A DNA stretch of 64,000 bases from Haematococcus lacustris (lineage: Eukaryota > Chlorophyta > Chlorophyceae > Chlamydomonadales > Haematococcaceae). Shown one piece after another: positions 34,373 to 44,081 of the stretch. A program made the position numbers and the translations under genes. Where the stretch lies: contig JASKMD010000031.1 in NCBI GenBank assembly GCA_030144725.1, forward strand, positions 7,246,808-7,310,807, written 5' to 3'. Below the pieces are notes generated by a model. That model was not told where the DNA came from and made no database searches. It worked only from the letters and a program-made list of their open reading frames with translations. Numbering within the stretch: the first letter of the stretch is position 1; the number at the start of each line of letters is the position of its first letter.

Positions 34373-34602
34373 GGTGAAACATGGCTGCTCCCCAACAGCA
34401 GCAACAGGCCTACCAGAGCCCTTGTATGCCAGGCAGCTGTACAGGAAGGGCAGGGCAAGGGCCAGGACTTTACTATGACGCACACCGCGCCCTGCAGCGC
34501 CTCTCCTTCTCCATCAAGGGACTGCAGCATAGCTGTCTGCGCCACTGATGAATGGATACTTGCATTCTTGGTGATCTATGTTGGTAATCTATGTTGGGAT
34601 AC

Positions 34603-35582
34603 TCAACTCCGCCTGGCAGGGGTAAGCTTGCCCTTGGACTGCTGTTTGCCAGCTTTGGCTTTGGGTATGGGAGGGGCTGACACAGGCGGCAGTGTGGTCT
34701 GCAGGTGCCGGGAGATGGCAGTGAAGGGGTTGCCTGCAAACACAGGGTGGCTGAGCACGGCCTGCATGCGCTGTGTTTCGCTGGCGGCCAGGCTGAGGCG
34801 CGTCTTGCTGCTCTTCACGCCCTGACCAAATGGCCGCCGGGACACCTCTGCATGCAGTCAGCCACACCCACACAACCCTCCATGAGCGCATGGGACATTG
34901 GAATGCAACCATGGCCCTGCTCACCAGCCTGACAAAGCACTACGGTGCCACGGTGTACCGGCCTCTGCTTATGGCAGATGATGGTGGGTTCACATCGGTA
35001 CAACTGTCAACCTGGTATTGCTGCATGGCATGACTGAGCAGACAGTGTGGTGTGGCTGCTGGGCATACCATGCACAAATGATTGCCTTAAGCTGTACAGC
35101 TCACACATACAGGATGTGGCTGCACAGCTGAACAGAGGGCTGTCATGGATGCCATGTGCCATGTGCTATGACAAGCGTCATCATCTACTCACGTTGCGGG
35201 GCTGCTTGCGTTGCTTCCAAAGCTGTGGACAGGGAGCTCAAGCTGTCCAGCGCCTTGCTGCTGCTCTGCACCTTCTTTCGCCGCTTCTGCACCCCAGCCT
35301 TCTGGAGCTTGGGAGCATGTGCGACGACTCGCTCCAGAAAGGATACCTGTGTGCGTGTCGAAGGGGGTGGCAGCAGGTACTGGAAGACTGTACAACCCCC
35401 TTCCATTTTTTCATTAGGGCGATGGTGCATGAACCTACTTTCTGGGCTATCTTGCGTTGCAAGTGCTTAGGTGGCGCTGGGCCGGCGCTGGGTGCGGAGG
35501 GCTTAGAGGCTGACACATCCTTGTCGGCCCGGAGCGCCGCCTTGAGGTACCGTTGCTTGCCTCCAACCTTGGCTTTCGCCAT
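34603..35582 (-). CDS. SLX9: SLX9-like ribosome biogenesis protein
   Basis: Three exons, 35582-35439, 35346-35193 and 34847-34603, join in phase to 180 residues. The N-terminus is basic (MAKAKVGGKQRYLKAALRAD). The middle has a helix VSFLERVVAHAPKLQKAG followed by KRRKKVQ and LDSLSSLSTALEA. The C-terminal part reads TQRMQAVLSHPVFAGNP and FTAISRHLQTTLPP. This follows the SLX9 pattern: a basic linker, a [SD]LSSL block, then an E/T-x-vL-x-xP-x-F-x-x-(N/S)P-x-x-x-I-x-x-HL end. SLX9 proteins act in pre-40S maturation and export. The assignment rests on pattern memory. The exon 3 acceptor (ATGCAG before 34847) was chosen because it keeps phase. Confidence 0.68.
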
Positions 35583-35956
35583 ATTGAGTAAATCCGCAAC
35601 CTTATAAAGTAGAAAACAGCAGCTTGAAGTAAGTATACTCTCTCTGCCTTCAGGTGGCGCTGTGCCACTCCGTTATGTTTGCACCGTTAAAGTTGTCAGT
35701 CACAAAATACAATGCAACCATGACAATGTCCCTGCCTGCCTGGCATGACTCACATGCACGAAGTAAGTAGGGTTTTTATTTTGATGATAATGCTTTGATC
35801 AGAACCAACAAAACTCATTCAACAAGGAACAACATGTCGGCCTGTGGGTAATCTCACTCAGCTACTACAAACACGGGACAGACCACTGGGCTCCTCAGCA
35901 AAACTAACAGCATTATGCTTTGTAAGGCTGACAGCCTGTGTGAAACTACTAGGGCC
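35583..35956. repeat. SLX9-like 5' flank grading into Fanzor-family 3' tail
   Basis: 35583-35800 is the upstream flank of the SLX9-like gene with no recognisable motif. From 35805 the sequence matches 40740-40960 (AACAAGGAACAACATGTCGG, GACAGACCACTGGGCTCCTC) with an internal deletion of about 65 bp. It is the 3' tail of Fanzor copy A. Confidence 0.6.
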
Positions 35957-36892
35957 TTATGCATTGTTGCGGGCCCGACCATCAATGCCCCGCCGGTACT
36001 CAGCAGCCCGGTGCAACCACTGCCTGCCTTTGGGCAGCCGGTCATTGACCCGCTTATAGCGCTGCTGGTACTCCTTGCCGATGGGGGGCAAAGCCTCAAG
36101 GTCATCCCACCGGCACAGCTCTATGGGGCGCTGCCTGCTCTCCCCGATGCGCTGCAAGTTCAGGCACCCGTTGGTGTCCCGGTCCAGCCACCTGCCCCCT
36201 GGGGGGGCCCGGGGTGGTGGGGCTGGGCCAGGTGCTGCAGGGAGGGGCTGGGCCTGGGCTGGGGGAGCGGGTGGTGGGGCCTGGGCGGGGGGGGCCTGGG
36301 CTGGTGGAGGGGGAGGTGGGGCCTGGGCTGGGGCAGGGGCAGGGGGGTCCTGGGCTGGGGCTGGGGGGGGGGCCTGGACAGGGGCAGGGGGAGGTGGAGC
36401 CTGGGCAGGGGGAGGGGGGGGGGGGCTGGGCAGGCGGAGGGGGTCCCTGGGCAGGGGCAGGGGGGCCCTGGGCTGGGGCAGGGGGCGGAGGGTTGGGCGG
36501 CACCTGATGGCACCACGACAGGCCCCGCACATACTTCGCATGCCGCAGGCTCCAGGCTGGGCGCACCAGCCGCGGGTTGACCTGGCCTGCTGGGGGTACC
36601 CAGTCTGCTGGCCTGGGCTGGTTAGGTGGCAGGTGCAGCTCACAAGGCTGGCGGGCATGCACTGAGGAGCTGACACGGCTGGTGCGGAACTCATCCACGA
36701 TCACCAGCCTGTCAGGCCTGGGATCTGTGCTGGGCCTGCTGGGCTGCTCCACCACCTTGCGAAACCCCGCCCGCACCGCCCCCGCCTTCCACCCACCCTG
36801 GCTGAAGTTGCCTGCTCCCAAGAACACAGCCACTCCCCTATCCTGGTGGTAGTGGTGGCGTGACACCCACTTCATCCCATTCACCACCTGCA

Positions 36893-37160
36893 GGTCAGGG
36901 TCAGGGTCAGGGTCAGGGTCAGGGTCAGGGTCAGGGTCAGGGTCAGGGTCAGGGTCAGGGTCAGGGTCAGGGTCAGGGTCAGGGTCAGGGTCAGGGTCAG
37001 GGTCAGGGTCAGGGTCAGGGTCAGGGTCAGGTCAGGTCAGGTCAGGTCAGGTCAGGTCAGGTCAGGTCAGGTCAGGTCAGGTCAGGTCAGGTCAGGTCAG
37101 GTCAGGTCAGGTCAGGTCAGGTCAGGTCAGGTCAGGTCAGGTCAGGTCAGGTCAGGTCAG
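36893..37160. repeat. (TCAGGG)n and (TCAGG)n minisatellite in Fanzor intron
   Basis: About 135 bp of the 6-mer TCAGGG followed by about 130 bp of the 5-mer GTCAG fill the intron 36888-37214. The 6-mer resembles but is not a telomere repeat. Splice sites flank it (GTATGA and CTGCAG on the minus strand). Confidence 0.93.
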
Positions 37161-38044
37161 GGTCAGGGTCAAGGTCAGGTCAGATCAGGGTCAGGGTCAA
37201 GGTCAGGGTCATACCTTCTTGCAGAACGCCTCAATAACACGCTCCTGGGCATGGTGCAGCGCCAACCGCTGCCTGCGCCAGCGTGGCTTGAGGTACTCCT
37301 CCCATAGCGCGTCCCAGGTGGCCTTGAGGGCCAGGACGTGGGCATGGAGGCCGCCCAGGGTGGTGCCAGCTGGGGTGGCAGCTGCCAGCTGCAGCAGCTG
37401 TGGCTGAATGGCAGCTGACCAACGGGTTGTGTTCTGCTTGGCTTTTGTAAGCCCGCTGTCATGCTTGAGCTGCCCCTTGCTCAGCTCCCACTCCCACTGC
37501 CTTAGCACCCGACCTGTGACTTGGTCCCGCTGTGCATGCCCGGCCTTGATGGCCTGGGTGACACCTGGGTCCACCCCAACAGCAATGTGGGTGGTGGGGT
37601 CGTAGTCGCTGGTGGCTGTGAGCTTACGCCCTATGAAGGGCAGCTCCACGGGCTCGGTGACTGCCTGGCTGCGGACAAAGTGAACTGAGATGCTGACCCC
37701 GTCTGTCTCTACCCTGCGCGCAAACTCCCAACCGCTGTTTTGTAGCTGACTGTACTGGATAAACTTTTGCCAATGGGGCAGGCTGTCTGCCTCAAGCTGG
37801 GACCTTGTGAGGGTGGTGATGCCCAGGTCAGTCAACACCCCATGCAGCACCCTGTCATCAATGACGAAGTGGCGAGCCCGCACCCCCACCATGGGGAGCA
37901 TGGTGAAGGGGCGTGGGCAGGTGTCATGGGCTGCCTGCCAGCCCTCTAGGCTGCGGTTGACGAACAGGGCATAGCGCACCAGTCTAGGCGCCCTAGCACT
38001 AGCTGGGGGAACTGCTTCTTCATGGTCCTACTGAACCCCTCCTC

Positions 38045-38676
38045 CACTACCCCTCATCCCCTCATCCCCCCCACCCCTACCTTCCCTCCTTCCCTCTGGA
38101 GCCTGGTTTGCATGGCTGCCCTTGATGCGATGGACTTTGGCCGTCGCCGTCTTTGGGCTCTCACCCATCACCCCACCACTCAAGCGACCGCTCCTACCAC
38201 CCTTTCCCCCATTTCTGCAGCCAGCCAGCTTGCTATCTCTACCTTTTGGCTTCACCTACAAGACTTCACCCTAGCCCATCCCAACCCTCCTGGCTGGAAC
38301 CTCCCCCATCCCCATCCCTTCATCTCTACTCAAGACGGATCCCTTAGTGTCACTTTCCCGGTTACTCCTCCTACTCCCTCTGACCCTTAACGTGTTTCAC
38401 TCCCCTCTCCTTCCTAGCCCTCCTAGCTTTTGCGTCCTTACCAGCCCTCCAACCTTTTGCGCCCCTTGCTCCTCCGCTTCTCTGACTTCTCCGCTTCTCG
38501 AGGTCTCTCACACGCTCCCTTTAGCTCCCTTCCCCTTCCTTCTCTGAGTTCTTTCTCTCCTAGGTAGTTCCCCTTCTTTTTCCCTTTCTCTCTGTTCTCT
38601 CCTAAGTCTTTTACCTTTGGAGGTTGGCTTGTATCCACCCGAGCCCTACCTCCTTAGTGTAACAACTACTACTACC
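38045..38676 (+). repeat. dispersed repeat 'X', copy 2, inside Fanzor copy A
   Basis: An uninterrupted version of the element split at 727-3945. An open frame of about 115 codons (to 38390) includes WALTHHPTTQATAPTT and ISTFWLHLQDF but no known domain. The right end, at CTACTACTACC, abuts Fanzor coding sequence. Comparison with copy 1 proves the hAT insertion site. Confidence 0.75.
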
Positions 38677-38803
38677 CCAACCGCCTTGCACCACCAACGG
38701 ATGAACCGCCCTGGGTGCCTGTAGAACTCTTGGATGCTGGTGATGATGGTGGTGGCGTTGGCATTGAGGGAGTTGCCGTCCCCTGTCAGATGCTCCTCGT
38801 CCA

Positions 38804-39042
38804 CACTCCTACAAATTAATCCCTGCGTTCTTCCCTGCGCTTTTGACCAACCTTGTCCGATCGGACTGAAAATTTGATAGATGGTGTTTTGCAAAAAATA
38901 AAACATATTATTGTTTGAAAATATTTCTCAAAAAACATTATGTTTTATTTTCTGCAAAACACCATCTATCAAATTTTCAGTCCGATCGGACAAGGTTGGT
39001 CAAAAGCGCAGGGAAGAACGCAGGGATTAATTTGTAGGAGTG
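38804..39042. mobile_element. 239-bp foldback MITE in a Fanzor exon
   Basis: Two arms of about 104 bp are almost perfect inverse copies (CACTCCTACAAATTAATCCC on the left, its inverse on the right), with a loop of about 30 bp. It splits the Fanzor exon between residues QQLHS and VDEEHLT. RNA from it would form a long hairpin and might feed small-RNA pathways (inference). Confidence 0.88.
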
Positions 39043-39839
39043 CAGCTGCTGGAGCATGGCCACCGGCCAGGCAGTGCTGGGCTGCTCAAAGGCAGCCACC
39101 TCACCGGGCAGCAGCCTGATGCCGTGGTGGTGGGGGCCACGCATGAGGTGCTCAATCACGCTGGCTCTAGTGAGCAGCTCCATGGCGTCCCTGATCTGTG
39201 CCAGCAGCTGTGGGTCCCAGATACCCAGCTGCACTGGGGGAGGCAGCTGGGCTGGGGCGGCTGCTGTGCGGGGGGAGCTGCGAGTGGGAATGCGGGGGTG
39301 GGCATAGGGAGGGTGGGCTGGGTCAGGTGGGGGAGGGGGACCTGGGGCTGGACCTGCTGCTGCTGGGAACCCTGGAGTGGGCTGACCTAGGAAGGACTGG
39401 AGCAACACTGTCAGGCTCATGACTGCTGCCAGGACACACTGCTTGCTGCCCATGGTCATACGCTTGTTGACCTCTGCCACAACTGCGTCTACCTCAGCTG
39501 GGCTGAGGTCAGGCTGGGCTGCCTCCACAAGACAACGCAGAGCTGCCTTGATGACCTGGCGCCTCTCTGCAATTACTACCTTGACAGCCTGCCCCTGCCC
39601 CTGGACTTGTTGCCCACTGCCACTGGCACCTGCAGACACGGGAAAGCACAGCACACGCACGGCAGGATTTGATGCACGGAGTCGCAATGTCGCGTGGCAC
39701 ACACTGCGTCGCGTCGTCAGTTAGCTTCGGGGGAGTCTAGCCTGTCGTTGAGCATCTCGGCTTACCGGCTGCACTCCGCGTGGGAGAGACGGGGCGCTTG
39801 CGTTTCGCCCTCGGGGGCATCTCAGGGATTTAGTTACAT

Positions 39840-40600
39840 TATCCAAGCGGAGTGGCTGTGTTGGGGTGTGCATCAGGTTGGCATCTAACCGGAGCGCCGG
39901 CAACCGGAGTGGGGCGGAAGTGAGGTCCATTACATATCAATTAATCAATAGCTATTTGTCTCTGTAGGTCTCAGACTACAGATAATGCAGCTCCTACCCA
40001 TAACGCTCTGATCAGGCGCGAATCAGAGGTCCGGAACTTTCCGACGAGGTCAGGGTAATCCATGCCCCTAGCATGCCCCTAGCTTCCAAAGGGCACTTCC
40101 AACGACCGTCACCAAATTATATAAGATGTGTGCTAGGGGAGGGGTGGCTGCTGCTGCTGCCCTGGGCTGGTGAGCAGGGCAGAGGGACAAGGCAGGGTGC
40201 TGCTGCTGCTGCTGCAGCCTTAGGCTGATGAGCAGGGCAGAGGACAAGGCTGGGGGCTGCTGCTGTCTCTGTCTTTGTGTGATGATGAATGTGAGTGGTG
40301 AAGGGAGTATCAAGGGGGAGGTGCTCATGCTGCAGTTCTAGGCTAGTGGGCGAGTCTGGGAGGGGGTGGAGTCCTGGCTGCTGCATTGCCACCCTCTTTT
40401 GCCGCTTCTTTTCTGCACTCTTTCCAGGCCTTTCTGGGCAGTTGGCCTGCAGGGAAGAACATGTTGTCATGATGATGCGCTAGGATGGGGCTGCTACACC
40501 AAGCCCACCTTCTTCTTTGGCCGTAACAGGAGTGATTCCAGCCCTCGGGCTCCTCACTACTAAGCTGTGTCAACATGAACATGGCCGCGAGCAACTCCTA
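39840..40600. repeat. repeat-rich spacer, no gene recognised
   Basis: The spacer includes the upstream flank of Fanzor copy A (CATTACATATCAATTAAT, shared with 51965 and 56991). It also has a block TTTGTCTC...AGATAATGCAGCTCC shared with 42505-42560, and CTGCTGCTG-rich repeats at 40148-40265. No supported gene. Confidence 0.5.
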
Positions 40601-40738
40601 TTCTTGGCTGCGGAATCAGGACACCAGCACAGCTCCAGTGGGCGCCACTCGGCCTCCCCAACGTGTTGCATGTTCAGTTGCTGCGTTGCGATGGCTGTCT
40701 ACCCACCTGCCTGGCTGTGGTGCTGCGTTGGCCTTTCA
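40600..40738 (-). pseudogene. Fanzor-like RuvC-III fragment
   Basis: The minus strand reads PQPGRWVDSHRNAAT, a decayed version of the DRDxNAA motif (both Asp/Arg positions altered). It is followed by the conserved CGGGTGGCGCCCACTGGAGC-type segment. About 140 bp, abutting the tail of copy C. Confidence 0.6.
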
Positions 40739-40739
40739 G

Positions 40740-41745
40740 AACCAACAAAACTCATTCAACAAGGAACAACATGTCGGCCTGTGGGTAATCTCACTCAGCT
40801 ACTACAAACATGTTGTAGCATCCTCGGTCGCACCCTTGATGACTGCAAACCCCACTCTGGTGGCACTTTCCCGGGACAGACCACTGGGCTCCTCATCAAA
40901 ACTCAAAACAGCATTATGCTTTGTAAGGCTGACAGCCTGTGTGAAAGTACTAGGGCCTTATGCATTGTTGCGGGCCCGACCATCAATGCCCCGCCGGTAC
41001 TCAGCAGCCCGGCGCAACCACTGCCTGCCTTTGGGCAGCCGGTCATTGACCCGCTTATAGCGCTGCTGGTACTCCTTGCCAATGGGGGGCAAAGCCTCAA
41101 GGTCATCCCACCGGCACAGCTCTATGGGGCGCTGCCTGCTCTCCCCGATGCGCTGCAAGTTCAGGCACCCGTTGGTGTCCCGGTCCAGCCACCTGCCCCC
41201 TGGGGGGGCCCGGGGTGGTGGGGTTGGGCCAGGTGCTGCAGGGAGGGGCTGGGCCTGGGCTGGGGGAGCGGGTGGTGGGGCCTGGGCGGGGGGGGCCTGG
41301 GCTGGTGGAGGGGGAGGTGGGGCCTGGGCTGGGGCAGGGGCAGGGGGGTCCTGGGCTGGGGCTGGGGGGGGGGCCTGGGCAGGGGCAGGGGGAGGTGGAG
41401 CCTGGGCAGGGGGAGGGGGGGGGGGGCTGGGCAGGCGGAGGGGGTCCCTGGGCAGGGGCAGGGGGGCCCTGGGCTGGGGCAGGGGGCGGAGGGTTGGGCG
41501 GCACCTGATGGCACCACGACAGGCCCCGCACATACTTCGCATGCCGCAGGCTCCAGGCTGGGCGCACCAGCCGCGGGTTGACCTGGCCTGCTGGGGGTAC
41601 CCAGTCTGCTGGCCTGGGCTGGTTAGGTGGCAGGTGCAGCTCACAAGGCTGGCGGGCATGCACTGAGGAGCTCACAAGGCTGGCGGGCATGCACTGAGGA
41701 CACCAGGCCCTCAACCTTGAGCCTTCATTGCAGTCGAACACACTA
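40740..41745 (-). pseudogene. Fanzor-like copy C (C-terminal third only)
   Basis: 40874-41661 duplicates 35877-36660 almost perfectly (constant offset 5001 over most of the length). It includes RuvC-III DRDTNGCLNL, the Pro-rich region and the same frame break, and WCHQV. It ends at the HARQPCELHLPP segment, so RuvC-I and II are absent. A 31-bp segment with GGCTGGCGGGCATGCACTGA is doubled at 41637-41698. The shared frame break shows that the parent was already broken when it was copied. Confidence 0.8.
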
Positions 41746-41935
41746 ATTGTGGACCACTACAAAACAGTGTTTTTCTGTGTGGTGTTCCCATCGCATGGCA
41801 TGCTCGTGGCCTATACATGGCATACACATGGTCATGGTCGCCTACCACCTGCAGCATTGCCTGACCCAGAGGGCTACACCGTAGAGTTGGCATGACAAAA
41901 CATGCACTAATGACATGGCATGACAAAACATGCAC
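41737..41935 (-). repeat. Fanzor-family 3' tail, copy at 41.7 kb
   Basis: Matches 47030-47215: GAACACACTAATTGTGGA, ACAGTGTTT, CCTATACATGGCATACACAT, CACCGTAGAGTTGGCATGAC. The repetition of this tail at several places suggests a defined element end. Confidence 0.7.
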
Positions 41936-41939
41936 TAAC

Positions 41940-42118
41940 GACCGTCACCAAATTATGTATACTCTTGCACTTCCAAAGGGCACTTCTAGGGGGCACTTCC
42001 AAAGGGCACTTCCAACGACCGTCACCAAATTATGTATACTCTTGCACTTCCAAAGGGCACTTCTAAAGGGCACTTCCAAAGGGCACTTCCAACGACCGTC
42101 ACCAAATTATGTAAGAAG
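41940..42118. repeat. GGGCACTTCCAA 12-mer repeats in ~87-bp blocks
   Basis: Repeats of CACTTCCAAAGGG and of AACGACCGTCACCAAATTATG alternate. Related copies occur at 40085-40125 and 48372-48425. Function unknown. Confidence 0.85.
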
Positions 42119-42119
42119 C

Positions 42120-42247
42120 TCTGGTCAGGACACCAGCACAGCTCCAGTGGGCGTCACTTGGCCTCCCCAACGCGTTGCATGTCCAGTTGCTGCGTTACGA
42201 TCCCTGTCTAGCCACCTGCCTGGCTGCGGTGCTGCTTTGGCCTTTTT
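42120..42247 (-). pseudogene. Fanzor-like RuvC-III fragment
   Basis: The minus strand encodes [15 protein letters not shown], keeping the catalytic DRDxNAA pattern, then degenerates. About 130 bp between simple repeats and an opposite-strand fragment. Confidence 0.7.
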
Positions 42248-42296
42248 AGACGGACAAGACGAAGGACCGGACACCAGACCTGACCTGTGTATCATT

Positions 42297-43010
42297 TGAA
42301 GGTGGTGAATGGAATGAAGTGGTGTCAAGGCAACACAAAAAGTCCGGGTGAGGGGGGTGGAGGTGTTTCTGCTTCAGCCGGGGTGGGTGGGGGGCCAAGG
42401 CGGTGCAGAAGGTGGGTCGCAAGGTGGTGGAGCAGCCTAGCAGGCCCAGCACAGATCCCAGGCCTGACAGGCTGGTGATTGTGGATGAGTTCCACACCAC
42501 CAATGTCAGCTATTTGTCTCAGACACACAGTTCGGACTCCAGATAATGCAGCTCCTACCTATTAGCAGGGGACCTATGTGCTGTGCATGCACCCCCTTTA
42601 TTTTTGGTAAGCTGCACCTGCCCAAGGACCGGCCTAGGCCCTGGAGCTGGAACACACGGTCGCTGCGCCAGCCTGGAGCCAGTGGCATGTTGTGTCCGTG
42701 CGTGGCCTGATGTGGTGCAATGAGGTGCTGCCCGACCCCCCTACCCCTGCCCAAGAGCCCCCTCTCCCTACCCAGGTTCCCCTCCCCCTGCCCAGCCCAC
42801 ACCTGCCGCACCTGGCTCAATGCGCCCACCCCAAGCCCCCCCATGAGGCTGGTGGCTGGACAGGGACATCAACTTCAGCGCATCGAGGAGAGTGCGCAGC
42901 ATCACCTGGAGCTGTTCAGCTGGTAGGGCCTAAAGGCTCTGTCTCCTGCTGGTGAGGAGTACCAGCAAGGCTACGAGCTGGTCAATGACCGGCTGCCCAG
43001 GGGTCAAGTC
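42297..43010 (+). pseudogene. Fanzor-like copy E, decayed, plus strand
   Basis: It starts with VVNGMKW as in copy A exon 36887. After frame breaks it reads VVEQPSRPSTDP and LVIVDEFHTTNVS (RuvC-II). An insert at about 42505-42640 follows. The rest reads SVRGLMWCNEVLPDP and a damaged WLDRDIN...RIEESAQHHLELFSW (RuvC-III). Several indels make it non-functional. The WCxxV pattern matches the other copies. Confidence 0.75.
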
Positions 43011-43059
43011 ATCAAGGGTGAGACCGACGAGGCTACAGTTGCGAACTACTTTATACCCG

Positions 43060-43225
43060 TTACCTAGGGCACAGGGGCTAGGGCTACAGCCCAGCCTGAC
43101 CCGCTAGGGCTAGGGTGTGGGGCTATAGCCCAGCCTGTTGCATGCTGACCCACTAGGGCTAGGGTGTGGGGCTACTGCCCAGCCTGTTGCATGCTGACCC
43201 ACTAGGGCTGGGGTGTGGGGCTATG
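43060..43225. repeat. ~57-bp tandem repeat
   Basis: Three imperfect units, each with CACTAGGGCTAGGGTGTGGG and CCCAGCCTGTTGCATGCTGA. Confidence 0.88.
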
Positions 43226-43289
43226 TTGGATATTTAGCAACCAGGCTGGCAACCATGTAGCAACCAGGCTGGCAACCATGTCAGAGGGG

Positions 43290-43719
43290 AGGCGGCTGGT
43301 CATACACGGGCAGCCGGCCAAGGCGGGGTGCTTGCTTTGGCCAAGGCAGCAGAATGGGTGGCTGCAGGCTGCAGCAGAATGGGTGGACGCAAGTCTGAAT
43401 GCTCCAAGGCAGATGATGATATATGCCGCGACTGCCAGCAGCGGCAGGAGGACCACGACTGTATGAGCGAGATTCGGTGCCCCATGTGACGTGGTCAGGT
43501 GATAAGGCCACGACAATTGACAATGTCAATTATATTATTTTGATGCGAGATTAATGGGGAGGGAGGCTTGATTATTTCTATGCACGAAGACGTTCTCAAA
43601 ACTAACTTTCGACGTACTTTGGCCACCGGGGAAGTTGAAACAATAAAAAATATGGCTCGGGAATAATATTTCAATTATAGTTTTCGAGGCCTCGGGAATC
43701 AAAAGGGAGAGTACGGTAT
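43290..43719. mobile_element. TIR element 'P', 5'-truncated copy
   Basis: The right end (GGGAGAGTACGGTA) and the adjacent AATTATAGTTTTCGAGGCCTCGGGAATC segment match the right end of 27250-28272. The left TIR is missing. It lies upstream of the retinoblastoma-related gene. Confidence 0.6.
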
Positions 43720-44081
43720 ACTAAAAGTAATAAAAAATTCCTGTTTGGATGTCTTTTATTACTCTGAGTAATACGTCTTTGGCGAACCGCCCAGCACTGG
43801 TTGCAATGTAGCTGAGTGAGACTACCCGCAGGCAACACCTTGTTCCATGTCGGACAAGTTGATGTTGAGCTGTATAAGGCAGTGCTCACGGCGTTTTTGT
43901 AAGCTATATGTGTGGAGCAATTGCTACAGGGAGGTGCTCGTTGATCAGTGGGAGCGCCATACAAGAAGTTTGAGAATGGCATGCGGCGCGCCATGTGTGA
44001 CAATTGGCGTTTGACTCGCATTGTTTGACCTCCACGCGCTGATCGCACACGGACGTCCTCCCGTCCTAGCTTATTCCAACC
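43720..44081 (+). promoter_or_regulatory. upstream region of the retinoblastoma-related gene
   Basis: 362 bp between element P and the ATG, presumed to hold the promoter and 5' UTR. Part (43795-43860) is an inverted piece of the GTGGGTAAT/CTCACTCAGC tail repeat. No promoter motif is assigned. Confidence 0.4.

Larger units (their letters stand above)
35957..39820 (-). pseudogene. Fanzor-like nuclease gene, copy A (complete order, interrupted)
   Basis: Exon 1 (39820-39766) encodes MPPRAKRKRPVSPTRSAA, a likely nuclear localisation signal. Exon 2 (from 39629) has the helical block VIKAALRCLVEAAQPDL, a Pro-rich linker and LLPGEVAAFEQP. It is cut by a foldback MITE (38804-39042) and then by repeat X (about 38045-38676). 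The next exon (to 37215) has LFVNRS, HFVIDD and RuvC-I IAVGVDPGVTQAIKAGH (Asp at 37571-37569). After a minisatellite intron, exon 36887 onward has VVNGMKW, FLGAGNF and RuvC-II RLVIVDEFRTSRVSS (Glu at 36692-36690). Then come a Pro-rich stretch with a frame break, and RuvC-III GRWLDRDTNGCLNLQRIGES (Asp at 36178-36176), stop 35957. Fanzors are eukaryotic TnpB relatives, shown in other species to be RNA-guided DNA nucleases. This copy cannot be intact. Confidence 0.8.

Noticed and set aside
36893..37030. Interstitial telomere
   Set aside because: The unit is TCAGGG, not the TTTAGGG or TTTTAGGG types of plants and green algae, and it lies in an intron.
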